The translations under genes were made by a program, and so were the position numbers. The notes under the pieces are model-generated. The model worked only from the letters and a program-made list of their open reading frames with translations, was not told the origin of the DNA and ran no database searches. 64,000 nucleotides of DNA from Planctomycetota bacterium (GTDB taxonomy: Bacteria > Planctomycetota > Phycisphaerae > Phycisphaerales > SM1A02): assembly GCA_003671025.1 (NCBI GenBank), contig QWPW01000004.1, forward strand, positions 46,376 through 110,375, read 5' to 3'. Within the stretch, counting starts at the first letter, position 1; each line of letters begins with the position of its first letter. Shown here piece after piece: positions 24,414-33,257 of this stretch.

Positions 24414-26479
24414 CACTTGCTCGATACCACCACGGTGACTCGGAAGGGAACCGCGGGTAAACCTGCAGAATTCACTAGGTTTGCGCGCTCCGGATTGTTC
24501 TGCCACGCATAGACCAGTTCGACAGGATCACTCACAGTGGCGCACTCGACGACGACGCGCGCGCTCGCGCCCACGCCCACGATCGACGCGTTTGCCCATA
24601 CAAACTTTCCATCCGCGCCTGCGACCGCGAAGCCGCCGAGTTCTCCAGCAGCAGCGCGCAGCCCATCGCAGTACGCAAATTCACACACGACCCGCGCGCC
24701 ATCACGCGTGGCTTGAACGAGTTCGGGTCCATGCCACTGCACTGCGCTGCTGCTGTTCGCGGCACCATCGTGATATACCGTCGCGCGCGCCCACGCTGCG
24801 AGACGATCTCCGACTTCACGTTTACGCCGCGGATGAATGTCGTTCGCGTCACCAAGATCAATCGCGCTCACCATGCCGCCGTTCCCTTGCGCGGCTCCGC
24901 GAAACTGCGCTTCACGCAAGAGCGCCCACGCACCTTCGGCAGGCGCTTGCTCGGCAAACTGCATGAATCCAGCCAATTGCACCACTCCCCATGCAAGATC
25001 AGGATTGCCTGACTTGATGCGCCAACTGTTCATCAACAGCGGCAAGAGCATGCGGTACTTGTCGGGTTCACCGGCGTTTGATTCACCCTGGTACCAAATG
25101 GATCCGCGCGCGGGAAACTGAATGCACGGCGCGATCATCGCGTTGTACATCGCCGCGGGATCACTCGACTGCACGCCTGGCTTGGAGAGCGGATCCCCGC
25201 GCACTGGCGCTTCCATTGCTTTGACCGCGGAGCCTTTGCGCCACTGCCATTCACCAGCGAGCGCAATCGACTTGGGCTCATTGGCGAGCACGATGCGCAT
25301 TGACGCGGGCTCACTCATGAATCCGCCTTCGCCGCCGGTGTCGAGCACGCACACCGAAATACGCTGTTTTCCCGCAGGAAGACCACTGATCACGCTGTAG
25401 CTGCGCGGAGTTCCCGGCGCGCCGACGATGCTTCCCGCGCGTCCTTCGACGCACCACACAATGTCGGAGTCATCAATGGCACCGAGTTCGATGCGACAAG
25501 CGCGCCGCGCCATATCAGTGGGAACATCAAACTCGCGCGTGAACCACACTGTGCCGTCGTACTGCGCGAGTTCGGGTGAAAGCTTCGAAAACGTGATCGG
25601 TAGTGTCGTCGTCTGCCACAGTGCCGGCCAACCTGATGACGACACGGGCTCATCGAATCCCTCGCTCATACCCAACTCACCGTCGAGCACTGCGGACCAA
25701 TACTTCTCACATGCGGTGTTGTACGCAGAGTTGTACATCTTCATCCGCGCTGCTTTGGTTTCCTCGCTGAGCGAAGCATGCTCGACAATGCGATTTGCCA
25801 TTCCGTCGGCGGCTTGTTTGAACGCGGGCGCTGACTGCAACGCATCAAGAGGAATCCACGGCTCGATGCGCGTGCCGCCCCACGAAAGATCAACCAGTCC
25901 GATGGGAACATCGAGCGCTTGCGCGAGATCAACCGCAAACCAAAAGCCAACCGCCGTGAAATCATCGACAGTTTCGCCGCGCGCAAGACGCCACTCGCCG
26001 TCCACGCGTTCTTGCGGAGTGTTGGCCGTGACATGCGGCGCTTTGAATCCGCGAATGGCAAGCGTCGACGCAATCGTGCGTGCGCGATCGGCATCGATCG
26101 CACCGGCGACTGTCCATTCCATGTTCGATTGCCCCGTGCAAAACCACACTTCACCGACGAGGATGTCGTCGAGACGCACTTGATCAATCGCGGTGCGCAC
26201 GATGAGTTCGCGCGGATCTTTCGATGCCTTCATTGCCGGCAAAATCACTGTGAATCGGCCCGCGTCATCGGAGAGCCCGTGCGCCGAAACGTCGCCCAAA
26301 CTCACGGTGACTTCAACATTGGGCGCAGTGGTGCCGCGCACAGGAATCGGTCGATCACGTTGCACAACGGCGTGGCGTTGGAACAGCGTGTCGAGTTCGA
26401 TGTCGGCGAACAGCGTCGGCGAGGCGAACAGCGCAATCACGAGACTGAACGGGGTAAACGCCCGAATGTTGGTGGTCAT
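24413..26479 (-). CDS. Sialate O-acetylesterase family protein
   Basis: Exported 688-residue esterase of the SASA (DUF303, SGNH-like) family, which removes O-acetyl groups from sialic acids or other acetylated sugars. A signal peptide covers about 1-25 (FSLVIALFASPTLFA). Segments seen: FQRHAVVQRDRPIPVRGTT (about 33-51), the nucleophile block WFCTGQSNMEW (about 112-122), DLSWGGTRIEPWIP and, in the second half, PARGSIWYQGESNAGEPDKY and a late DANDIHPRRKREVGDRLA block that would carry the catalytic Asp/His. A jelly-roll insertion (about 270-400) is typical of longer SASA proteins. It is the first gene of the minus-strand set with the DUF1592 and DUF1552 genes. GATAGT ends 5 nt before the ATG. 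Confidence 0.93.
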   Translation of the reverse strand: MTTNIRAFTPFSLVIALFASPTLFADIELDTLFQRHAVVQRDRPIPVRGTTAPNVEVTVSLGDVSAHGLSDDAGRFTVILPAMKASKDPRELIVRTAIDQVRLDDILVGEVWFCTGQSNMEWTVAGAIDADRARTIASTLAIRGFKAPHVTANTPQERVDGEWRLARGETVDDFTAVGFWFAVDLAQALDVPIGLVDLSWGGTRIEPWIPLDALQSAPAFKQAADGMANRIVEHASLSEETKAARMKMYNSAYNTACEKYWSAVLDGELGMSEGFDEPVSSSGWPALWQTTTLPITFSKLSPELAQYDGTVWFTREFDVPTDMARRACRIELGAIDDSDIVWCVEGRAGSIVGAPGTPRSYSVISGLPAGKQRISVCVLDTGGEGGFMSEPASMRIVLANEPKSIALAGEWQWRKGSAVKAMEAPVRGDPLSKPGVQSSDPAAMYNAMIAPCIQFPARGSIWYQGESNAGEPDKYRMLLPLLMNSWRIKSGNPDLAWGVVQLAGFMQFAEQAPAEGAWALLREAQFRGAAQGNGGMVSAIDLGDANDIHPRRKREVGDRLAAWARATVYHDGAANSSSAVQWHGPELVQATRDGARVVCEFAYCDGLRAAAGELGGFAVAGADGKFVWANASIVGVGASARVVVECATVSDPVELVYAWQNNPERANLVNSAGLPAVPFRVTVVVSSK

Positions 26480-26644
26480 AGTGGACTATCTTCGCGCAGG
26501 CGACGCGCGCCAACAACCGCGAAAGTGCTGATTTTCGCGATTCGCCAAATCAGTCGCGCTCAATGCTCCACAGCATGCAGCCGTTGGTCGATGGAGTGAT
26601 GCCAATCACGAACCGTGTTTCGCGAAAACAAATGGAGCTGCTTG

Positions 26645-28552
26645 ATGTGTGGAATTTTCGGAGCCGCAACAACCCGTGGACATGCGTTGATCATGACCCG
26701 CGAAGCCTCTGAGGCGACGCGTGATCTGCTCGCCCACCGCGGCCCCGATGCCAGTGGCTCCTTTCATCAAGGTCATGTCGCGCTCATGCATCGGCGCCTC
26801 GCGATGCTCGATCCCGCGGGCGGCGTGCAACCGTTTTCAGTGGACGCGCGCGCACCCGGAATGCGTCGCACGGCGGAGAGTGCCGCGGGCCGAGTGACCA
26901 TCGCGTGGAACGGCGAGATCTACAACCACCGCGAGTTACGTCGCGCGCTTACCGACGATGGCGTGGTCTTTCGCACGCGTTCGGATACCGAAGTATTGGC
27001 GTGGTTGCTCGCGCTTCGCGGCGTCGAGGCGCTGCGCACGGTGCGCGGGATGTACGCGATCGCGGCGTGGTTTGAAGAAGACACGCACAATGATTCATCC
27101 GCTGCGCGCGAGCGCGGCGCTGGTGATCGATTGGTCCTCGCGCGCGATCCCTTCGGCACGATTCCGATGTACTGGTCGCGCTTATCCTGCGGCACCGCGA
27201 CGGAAATCGTGTTCGCGAGCGAGCCTGCGCCGGTGCTCTCGCATCCGTGGTCGAACGTCGAACCTGATTGGCCGTGTGTCGCCGCATACATGGAAATGCC
27301 GCGACGAACGTTCGGCGCGCGCACGCTCTATCGCGGACTTTCGGTCATCGAGGCAGGCGAAGTGGTGACCTTCGATCTGATGTCTGCGCAACTCGATGCC
27401 TCGCGCAGCAGTTGTGCGCCGCGCGATGAATCAGCACCAACGCAAGATCTTCACGGCGCCGCATGGAACGTGCGCCTCGCAGTCACCGACGCTGTCGAGC
27501 GTCATCTCGAAGCAGATGCGCCGGTGTGCACACTGCTCTCAGGCGGCATCGACAGCACCATCATCGCGTCGATCGCGCGCACGCAGACGAAACAACTCGT
27601 CACCTTCGCCGCTGGTGCGGATGTTGATCTGCGTCGTCCTGGTTCTGATCTCTTCATGGCGCGTCGCGTCGCCGCGCTCTTGGGATCCGATCATCACGAG
27701 ATCGTGGTGGATGGTTCCGAGTTCGGCGCGCGTTGGGATGCCTTGCTCGGTGATGGTCTGCAACCGCTCGCGACACCAAACGAAATCGCCATCTCACTCT
27801 TGGGTGAGCGCATCTCTCCCTACGCCAAAGCGGCGCTCTCTGGTGAAGGCGCCGATGAACTCTTCGGCGGTTACGGCGCACCAATCGAAGCAACGCTTGC
27901 ATGGATGGAAGCGGATGTTCCACATGATGTCGCCGGCGCGACGCGTTTCTATCGCGCCGCGTTTGGGTGGTCGCAGCGATCGATCATGAGTGAACTGTTT
28001 GCGCCCAACGTGGGCGAGTCGTTGCGTACGTGTGATGACGACCCACTGCAGGCGATGTTGGCGCGCGAGTTTTCTGACGCGGGCGATCTCACCACCCTTG
28101 ATGCGCACTTGGTGGTGCAGCGCCGTGTCAATCTCGTCAACCTGTTGGAGCGACTCAACGTCTCACTCATGCGTAGCTCGGTCGAGGGCCGCGTGCCCTT
28201 CGCGGATCTGCGCGTGCTGGAATCAGCACGTTTTGCTGGGGCGGAGCACATCCTCCCCTGCGACGACGCGACGGTGATGACCGCGACTCGCACGCTGATG
28301 ACCAAGCGCGTTTTGCGTGAAGCGTTCGCCGATGTGCTCTCACCCGAAATTGTGTCACGACCGAAAGCGAGCTTCCCGCTGCCGTTTGAGCAGTGGATTG
28401 CCACGCAGTCATCGTGGATTGATGGACCCGTCTCGCGCGAGATTTTCTCACCCGCCGCACGCACGCTGGTGCGCACACAAGCCTCGCAACATTGGCGCAT
28501 GGCTTGGCCGATGCTCAACATCGCGCGCTGGCTCGACACGGTTTTTGCGTGA
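26645..28552 (+). CDS. asnB: Glutamine-hydrolysing asparagine synthetase
   Basis: Cytoplasmic enzyme of 635 residues that makes asparagine from aspartate, glutamine and ATP, or a related amidation. The N-terminal glutaminase domain must begin Met-Cys; MCGIFG is found at 26645, so this start is firm, with GGAG 7 nt upstream, although a longer frame exists from 26615. Glutaminase residues LAHRGPDASG, RRLAMLDP and IAWNGEIYNHRELR are present (about 1-200). The synthetase domain has the PP-loop SGGIDSTIIASIA (about 299-311), LSGEGADELFGGY (about 397-409) and VEGRVPFADLRVLE. Paralogues can act in surface or capsule sugar biosynthesis; nothing nearby points to that, so the main AsnB role is the best guess. 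Confidence 0.92.
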   Translation: MCGIFGAATTRGHALIMTREASEATRDLLAHRGPDASGSFHQGHVALMHRRLAMLDPAGGVQPFSVDARAPGMRRTAESAAGRVTIAWNGEIYNHRELRRALTDDGVVFRTRSDTEVLAWLLALRGVEALRTVRGMYAIAAWFEEDTHNDSSAARERGAGDRLVLARDPFGTIPMYWSRLSCGTATEIVFASEPAPVLSHPWSNVEPDWPCVAAYMEMPRRTFGARTLYRGLSVIEAGEVVTFDLMSAQLDASRSSCAPRDESAPTQDLHGAAWNVRLAVTDAVERHLEADAPVCTLLSGGIDSTIIASIARTQTKQLVTFAAGADVDLRRPGSDLFMARRVAALLGSDHHEIVVDGSEFGARWDALLGDGLQPLATPNEIAISLLGERISPYAKAALSGEGADELFGGYGAPIEATLAWMEADVPHDVAGATRFYRAAFGWSQRSIMSELFAPNVGESLRTCDDDPLQAMLAREFSDAGDLTTLDAHLVVQRRVNLVNLLERLNVSLMRSSVEGRVPFADLRVLESARFAGAEHILPCDDATVMTATRTLMTKRVLREAFADVLSPEIVSRPKASFPLPFEQWIATQSSWIDGPVSREIFSPAARTLVRTQASQHWRMAWPMLNIARWLDTVFA

Positions 28553-28590
28553 TGCTTTGCGTGAGGAGTTGCGCGCGTCGCGTATGCGAT

Positions 28591-30573
28591 TCACTGCTGC
28601 TTGATCGATGGCGTCGAGTAGGGATTGCGCCGCGAAAGCAAGCGCAATCCATGCAGTGCCACTAAGACCGTGCTGCCCTCATGGCACACCACCGCGAGTG
28701 GCAGTTCAACTATGCCGGTGAGTGTGAGCGGAATCAGTGCCGCAACGACCGCCATCGAGAAGATCACATTCTGCCGCACCATCGCGCGGGTGGCGCGGCC
28801 GAGATCAATCGCAAACGGAAGTCGCATCAAGTCGTCCGACATCAACACGACATCGGCTGCTTCGAGAGCGACATCGGTTCCACCGCGACCCATCGCGATT
28901 CCCACCGTCGCCGCAGCGAGCGCGGGTGCATCGTTGACCCCGTCGCCCACCATCGCCACGGCGCGTGATTGCGCGACGAATGAGCGCACCAACGCGATCT
29001 TCGCTTCGGGCATCAACCCTGCTTCGACACGCGTGATTCCCACATCAACGGCGATGTGTTGCGCCGTGGCGCGATTGTCACCTGTGAGCATGACGACGTC
29101 GCAACCGAGTGCGTTCAACGCCGCGACGGCGCGCTTGGCTTCATTGCGCGGACGATCGCTCACGCCCAGAGCGCCCAGTGCGCGCGTGCCATGCACCACA
29201 CTCATCGCGGTCATCGCTTCTGATTCGATCTCCTGTGCCATCTGCGAAAGCACTGGATTTGCCGTGAATTCCCCGTGATTGGCGAACAAACTCGAGCGCC
29301 CTACTCCTGCGCGCGTGCCTTCAACAATCGCTTCGACTCCTTTGCCCTGCACCGTCCTCGCATCGGTGGGTGTAGGAACAACAACACCACGCGTGCGCGC
29401 TGCATCGATGATGGCGCGCGCGATGGGATGACTCGACGCGCTCTCGACGCTCGCGGCGATACGCAAGAGTTCGCGTTCATCGACATCGGGCATGCAGCGA
29501 ATGCGCGCTAACTCGGGCTTTCCGCGGGTGATGGTTCCGGTCTTGTCGACGGCCACAGTGCGAACGAGCCCAAGCGCTTCGAGATGAACGCCGCCTTTGA
29601 TCAGCACGCCGCCACGCGCGGCGCGCGCGAGTCCCGCGAGAACTGCGGCGGGCGTGGAGATCGCCAACGCGCACGGCGACGCGCCGATCAACATGCTCAT
29701 CGCGCGCAGAAACGCGTCGTTCCACGAGAGCCATCCCAACATGGGCGGCAACACGATCGCGACGATGGTGGTCACGAGCACGCAAGGAACGTAAACGCGC
29801 GTGAAGCGCTCTGCGGTGCGCTCGGCCAGTGATTTCGTTGCTTGCGCTTCGGCGACGAGTCGCACCATGCGCGCAACCAGCGTGTCCGTCGCGGGACGAT
29901 TCGTGCGCACGAGCAACGCGCCATCACCGTTGAGCGAACCCGCGAACACTTCGTCGTCGGGCTCTTTGTCGACAGGCATACTCTCGCCGGTGAGTGGACT
30001 TTGATCGACACCGCTACGGCCCTCGATCACCGTTCCATCGGCGGCGATTCGCTCGCCAGGACGCACGGACACCAGACTGCCGATCGCAATTTCCTCGACG
30101 GGAACTTCGCGTTCACTTCCATCGGCATTGCGAATGCGCGCTCGTTTAGGTGCGAACTTTCCCAGCGCACTGACCGCGCTGCGAGCTCGATCAAGCGCGA
30201 CATGTTCCAAACCATGTCCCAGTGAAAACAAGAACAACAGCAGCGCACCTTCGGCAAATTCACCGACCAGCGCCGCGCCAATCGCTGCGACCACCATCAG
30301 AAAATCGATGTCGAGCTGCCCGCGCGCGAGTTGACGCACGCCATCACGAGTCGCTTCCCAACCTCCCGCGATGTAGGCCACCGCGTAGAGCGCATACGGA
30401 AGAAACACCGCGCCTTCCGCGCCGAAATGTTGCGTGAGGTACCCCGTCACTAGCGCGGCACCTGCAATCGCAGGCCACAACAACTCGGAGTACGCGTCGA
30501 GTGTTGTGCGCGCTTTCATCAGATGCACCGAGCGATCGGCAGCAATGTGAGTGTGATGAGCGCGGTCGTGCAC
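28591..30573 (-). CDS. P1B-4-type heavy-metal translocating P-type ATPase
   Basis: Metal efflux ATPase of 660 residues. The transmembrane ion motif is SPC (299-301), and the last helix contains HEGST (630-634); this pair is typical of P1B-4 pumps (CoaT/CtpD/ZntA-like group exporting Co2+, Fe2+, Zn2+ or Cd2+). The phosphorylation site is DKTGT with Asp 343, the actuator motif is TGES, and GDGVNDAPAL is the P-domain hinge. There is no N-terminal HMA domain; instead the first residues after the chosen GTG are His-rich (VHDRAHHTHIAAD). I chose GTG 30573 because TAATGT ends 7 nt upstream; the longer frame to 30618 runs next to the porin terminator hairpin, and ATG 30519 is the other option. Convergent with asnB. 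Confidence 0.87.
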   Translation of the reverse strand: MHDRAHHTHIAADRSVHLMKARTTLDAYSELLWPAIAGAALVTGYLTQHFGAEGAVFLPYALYAVAYIAGGWEATRDGVRQLARGQLDIDFLMVVAAIGAALVGEFAEGALLLFLFSLGHGLEHVALDRARSAVSALGKFAPKRARIRNADGSEREVPVEEIAIGSLVSVRPGERIAADGTVIEGRSGVDQSPLTGESMPVDKEPDDEVFAGSLNGDGALLVRTNRPATDTLVARMVRLVAEAQATKSLAERTAERFTRVYVPCVLVTTIVAIVLPPMLGWLSWNDAFLRAMSMLIGASPCALAISTPAAVLAGLARAARGGVLIKGGVHLEALGLVRTVAVDKTGTITRGKPELARIRCMPDVDERELLRIAASVESASSHPIARAIIDAARTRGVVVPTPTDARTVQGKGVEAIVEGTRAGVGRSSLFANHGEFTANPVLSQMAQEIESEAMTAMSVVHGTRALGALGVSDRPRNEAKRAVAALNALGCDVVMLTGDNRATAQHIAVDVGITRVEAGLMPEAKIALVRSFVAQSRAVAMVGDGVNDAPALAAATVGIAMGRGGTDVALEAADVVLMSDDLMRLPFAIDLGRATRAMVRQNVIFSMAVVAALIPLTLTGIVELPLAVVCHEGSTVLVALHGLRLLSRRNPYSTPSIKQQ

Positions 30574-30580
30574 TACGACA

Positions 30581-30586
30581 ACATTA
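30581..30586 (-). promoter_or_regulatory. -10-like hexamer TAATGT, 7 nt before P-type ATPase GTG
   Basis: TAATGT on the minus strand is 7 nt before the GTG at 30573, between the porin terminator and the coding region. It supports an independent, possibly leaderless, transcript for the ATPase. Confidence 0.42.
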
Positions 30587-30614
30587 CCACTCACTGATGA
30601 CCGTTGTTCCGCGC

Positions 30615-30658
30615 GCAAGAAAACACGCCGCTCCCACGGAATGTGGGAGCGGCGTGTT
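30615..30658 (-). terminator. Intrinsic terminator of the porin gene
   Basis: A perfect 16-bp inverted repeat (30622-30637 and 30643-30658, loop GGAAT) lies 42 bases after the porin stop. On the minus strand the stem ends in TTTTCTT (down to 30617). The plus strand has only a weak T run (CATGCATTTTG), so it acts mainly on the minus strand. Confidence 0.9.
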
Positions 30659-30699
30659 CATGCATTTTGCGTCGCGCGCGAGCACGTGTCGATCGAACC

Positions 30700-32277
30700 T
30701 CAGAACAACAATTGCAATTGTGTGCGGCACACCCACTGTCCGTCGTTGGAACGCCCGTCGCCCGTTGTCGTCGTTCCATCCTGAAGCCAATCAGCGCCCG
30801 AGTTGTTGAAGTCACCGATCGAATCAAACGCGTACCCAAAATCCATGGTCAACTTCACATCCTTGTTGCCGCCGAAGAAGTAGTTGAATCCCGCCGTAGC
30901 CGTGCTGTTTAGCTCGAGTTGCGCATCAGTTTCGGCGGTGCGGAACTTGTCGGTGTCAGTGTTGCCGAGTTCATAGCGAGCGAACACTTCGACCTCGTTG
31001 CTTAAGAAGTATCCACCTTGAACCACCGCACCAAACTGATCCATTGCATCGGACTCACCACCGCGTGTGTCGACTTCGCCGGTGAGCGAAACATGACGGT
31101 AAACGCCGTACACAAAGACATTCGCGCCGCCAAAGTCGACGCTGAGATCCGCGGTCGCGCCCCACATCGATGAGGTCGTGGCATCAGAAACCGCGCCATC
31201 CGTTCCTGGTCGCAAGCTCTGCGCCATGCCACCGAAGCCGAGCATCCAAGCGAACTCTTCACCGCGATAGCTCGTGAGATCGTTGAACTGTTTCCACTGT
31301 CCCGCACCGAGCCACTCGAGGCGACCAGCGAACGCGTAGTTGGTGAGGTTCTGACTGAACGATGTGGTGTAACTGCCGCCGTAACCCCCTGCGGCCGCGG
31401 TGGACGACGTCGGAACACTCGTCGCGTTGGCGCGAAAGCCGTCGCCGTAAAACAGTTGCGCGCGCAGCGGATCACCCGCGCGACCACCGAGCTCAAGTTG
31501 AATGCCTTGCGAAAACTTGGTCGAGAAGACATCGTTGACCATCGAGCGCTCGACGAGCAACTGCGCACCACTGGTCACCAACTCTTCGCGCATGTACGGC
31601 GCTTTGAACTGGCCCACGCGCAGCGTGACCCCGTTGCCAAAGTCTTTCTGAATCCATGCGTCTTCAATCGAAGCGACGATGTTGCCGTTCGAATACGTCT
31701 GATCGCCGGAGCTCAGCGCGCCCGGTGAGCGGTTGAAGATGAGTTTGAGCAAGTAGCCCCAACTGGGATCAACCACGAATCCGCCGAAGCCAATCTTGGT
31801 GCGGCGATTTTCAAACCCCCACGCGTCTTCCTTGAAGCGCGCCGAGCCCGTGAGCCCCGCGTTGTCGCGATGGTTGTACACCCAACGTGCTTGAATCTGC
31901 CCCTTGATGTTCATCTTGAAATCACCGCTGGGCGACGCGATAAAAAATCCGCCTTGGTCTTTGTTCCAGCCTGCGGTGGCGCCTGATGATTGCAAACTCG
32001 TGCGCGCATTAGAGTCCGCGAGAACATCGCTCACGATCGCGCGAATTTCATCGGCGCGCTGCTCGGTGAGCCAGTGTCCTTCTTGCGAGCCAGCCTGCGC
32101 GTTCGCTTCGAGTTTGTTCACTTTGGCGGCGAGCGCTTCGTTCGCCGCGCGCAGTTGAGCAATCTGCTGCGCGGTATCGGACGACTCTTCGGATGCATGC
32201 GCAACCGCACCAATCGACAAAGTGGTCGCGCTGAGTAATGCACTCCATGCACAAACGGTCGTGAAAGAAAGGGTCAT
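30700..32277 (-). CDS. Phosphate-selective porin O/P-like outer-membrane protein
   Basis: Outer-membrane beta-barrel of 525 residues. A signal peptide covers about 1-28 (SIGAVAHAS). A short coiled coil follows (about 35-62, AQLRAANEALAAKVNKLEA), typical of porins anchored or spaced by a helical stalk. The barrel (about 105-525) has OprO/P-family segments: GGFFIASPSGDFKMNIKGQI, RRTKIGFGGFVVDPSWGY, DAWIQKDFGNGVTLRVGQFK, and VFARYELGNTDTDKF, with aromatic-ended strands and terminal LLF. Members take up phosphate or polyphosphate, but the group is broad. The ATG is preceded by AAAGGAG at the best spacing. A Pho-box-like repeat lies about 130-150 bases upstream, and a strong terminator follows. 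Orientation is divergent from the CPITG lipoprotein. Confidence 0.88.
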   Translation of the reverse strand: MTLSFTTVCAWSALLSATTLSIGAVAHASEESSDTAQQIAQLRAANEALAAKVNKLEANAQAGSQEGHWLTEQRADEIRAIVSDVLADSNARTSLQSSGATAGWNKDQGGFFIASPSGDFKMNIKGQIQARWVYNHRDNAGLTGSARFKEDAWGFENRRTKIGFGGFVVDPSWGYLLKLIFNRSPGALSSGDQTYSNGNIVASIEDAWIQKDFGNGVTLRVGQFKAPYMREELVTSGAQLLVERSMVNDVFSTKFSQGIQLELGGRAGDPLRAQLFYGDGFRANATSVPTSSTAAAGGYGGSYTTSFSQNLTNYAFAGRLEWLGAGQWKQFNDLTSYRGEEFAWMLGFGGMAQSLRPGTDGAVSDATTSSMWGATADLSVDFGGANVFVYGVYRHVSLTGEVDTRGGESDAMDQFGAVVQGGYFLSNEVEVFARYELGNTDTDKFRTAETDAQLELNSTATAGFNYFFGGNKDVKLTMDFGYAFDSIGDFNNSGADWLQDGTTTTGDGRSNDGQWVCRTQLQLLF

Positions 32278-32729
32278 GTGTGTCTCCTTTGAACGTGTTC
32301 GATTGCTTCGATCACGCAGGGTTTCGATGGCCGTGCGGAACTCCCGCGCGCCGACAGGAAACTAAACACAAACCACACACTCAAACGTCGTTGCGCGCGC
32401 TTGCAATTGCTTAACCCTTTCTTAACACTAAAAGGCGCATCGTCGGAATTGGCGTTTCACTCGGGAAACAAAGCGCATTCGTGCGCTCGCGTCGGCGCGT
32501 GCTTAACGCATTCTGCACCGAAACCAAACTTGCTTACCGCAAGAGCGTGAGCGCTGGCGCAGTCACGCGCGATGCTTCGCGAAACACAATCAACAAGGTT
32601 TGGTTCAGTCGCCGTGAAGAGATGCGTAATGCGCACGCAACACATCGCGATGCCCTTGCGCGAGATGGTTGTGCGAGACACTCTGTAGCACTGCGCACCT
32701 CTTGCGCGTTCACCGAAGGACTGCCACAC
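32278..32729. other. Divergent intergenic region carrying a Pho-box-like repeat
   Basis: About 450 bases between the divergent porin and CPITG lipoprotein genes, more A/T-rich than the surroundings at 32400-32435. It contains the direct repeats described at 32400-32428. The small frames across it show no signal peptide or family pattern. Confidence 0.6.
32400..32428. promoter_or_regulatory. Pho-box-like direct repeats upstream of the porin
   Basis: CTTAACCC (32410-32417), TTT, CTTAACAC (32421-32428): two 8-bp direct repeats separated by 3 bp, preceded by a weaker CTTGCAAT (32400-32407). Cyanobacterial SphR boxes are CTTAACCT-like 8-mers with 3-bp spacers, and PhoP of Bacillus binds TTAACA-like repeats. 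The neighbouring porin is of the phosphate type, so control by a PhoB/PhoP-like regulator is a plausible inference. Confidence 0.5.
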
Positions 32730-33230
32730 ATGAACATCTCGTTTCGCTGCATCTCCTGGGCTCTCTCCTTGACACCAACGATCGTTTCACTCGCGCTGAT
32801 TGGATGCGCTCAGCAAAACGCGAGCACGCTGCCCAAAGTTGAGTTCATCACACCCATCGTGATGACCAGCATGCAATGCCCCATCACTGGTGAGGATGTG
32901 ACGGAACTCGATGAAGTTGCCTTCTTCGAGTGCTATCCCGTGAGGTGCAAAGGGCGCGAAAACGCGCGGCAATTCGCGGCGCTTCCCATGAATCAACGCG
33001 CGAAGCTCGCCACTGATCAAGTGTTGCCGCAGAAAGGCATAGATGAATCCCGCGGCAACAGCACGTGTCCGATCACAGGCGAGACACTGACCGCCTCTGC
33101 CGTGCCGGTGGTGTACGAACAAGTCGTGATTGGATTCGCTAGCACCGCAGACGCGAATCAGTTCCGTTCACTCAAGGCAGAGAAAAAAGCTCTGCTCATC
33201 GCGCAGTGGAAGGCGGATGAAGCAGAGTGA
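32730..33230 (+). CDS. Lipoprotein with two CPITG modules
   Basis: Predicted lipoprotein of 166 residues. Residues 1-26 form a lipoprotein signal with lipobox ALIGC (Cys 26). The mature part has two similar modules, each starting CPITGE (50-55 and 113-118) and followed by a phenylalanine-rich segment ending in ...ARQFAALP or ...ANQFRSL and a Lys. This layout resembles YHS/heavy-metal-binding-like domains, in which a CP(V/I)xG motif precedes an F-x-x-x-P/K helix, but the second pair of cysteines is only partly present (C68-less, C73 in module 1). I do not recognise a named family. ATG 32730 is chosen for the signal peptide and the AAGGA upstream; the frame is open to 32481. It is divergent from the porin and may share its control. 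Confidence 0.72.
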   Translation: MNISFRCISWALSLTPTIVSLALIGCAQQNASTLPKVEFITPIVMTSMQCPITGEDVTELDEVAFFECYPVRCKGRENARQFAALPMNQRAKLATDQVLPQKGIDESRGNSTCPITGETLTASAVPVVYEQVVIGFASTADANQFRSLKAEKKALLIAQWKADEAE

Positions 33231-33257
33231 TCTGTCGGCGTGTTTGTCGATGCGCGC

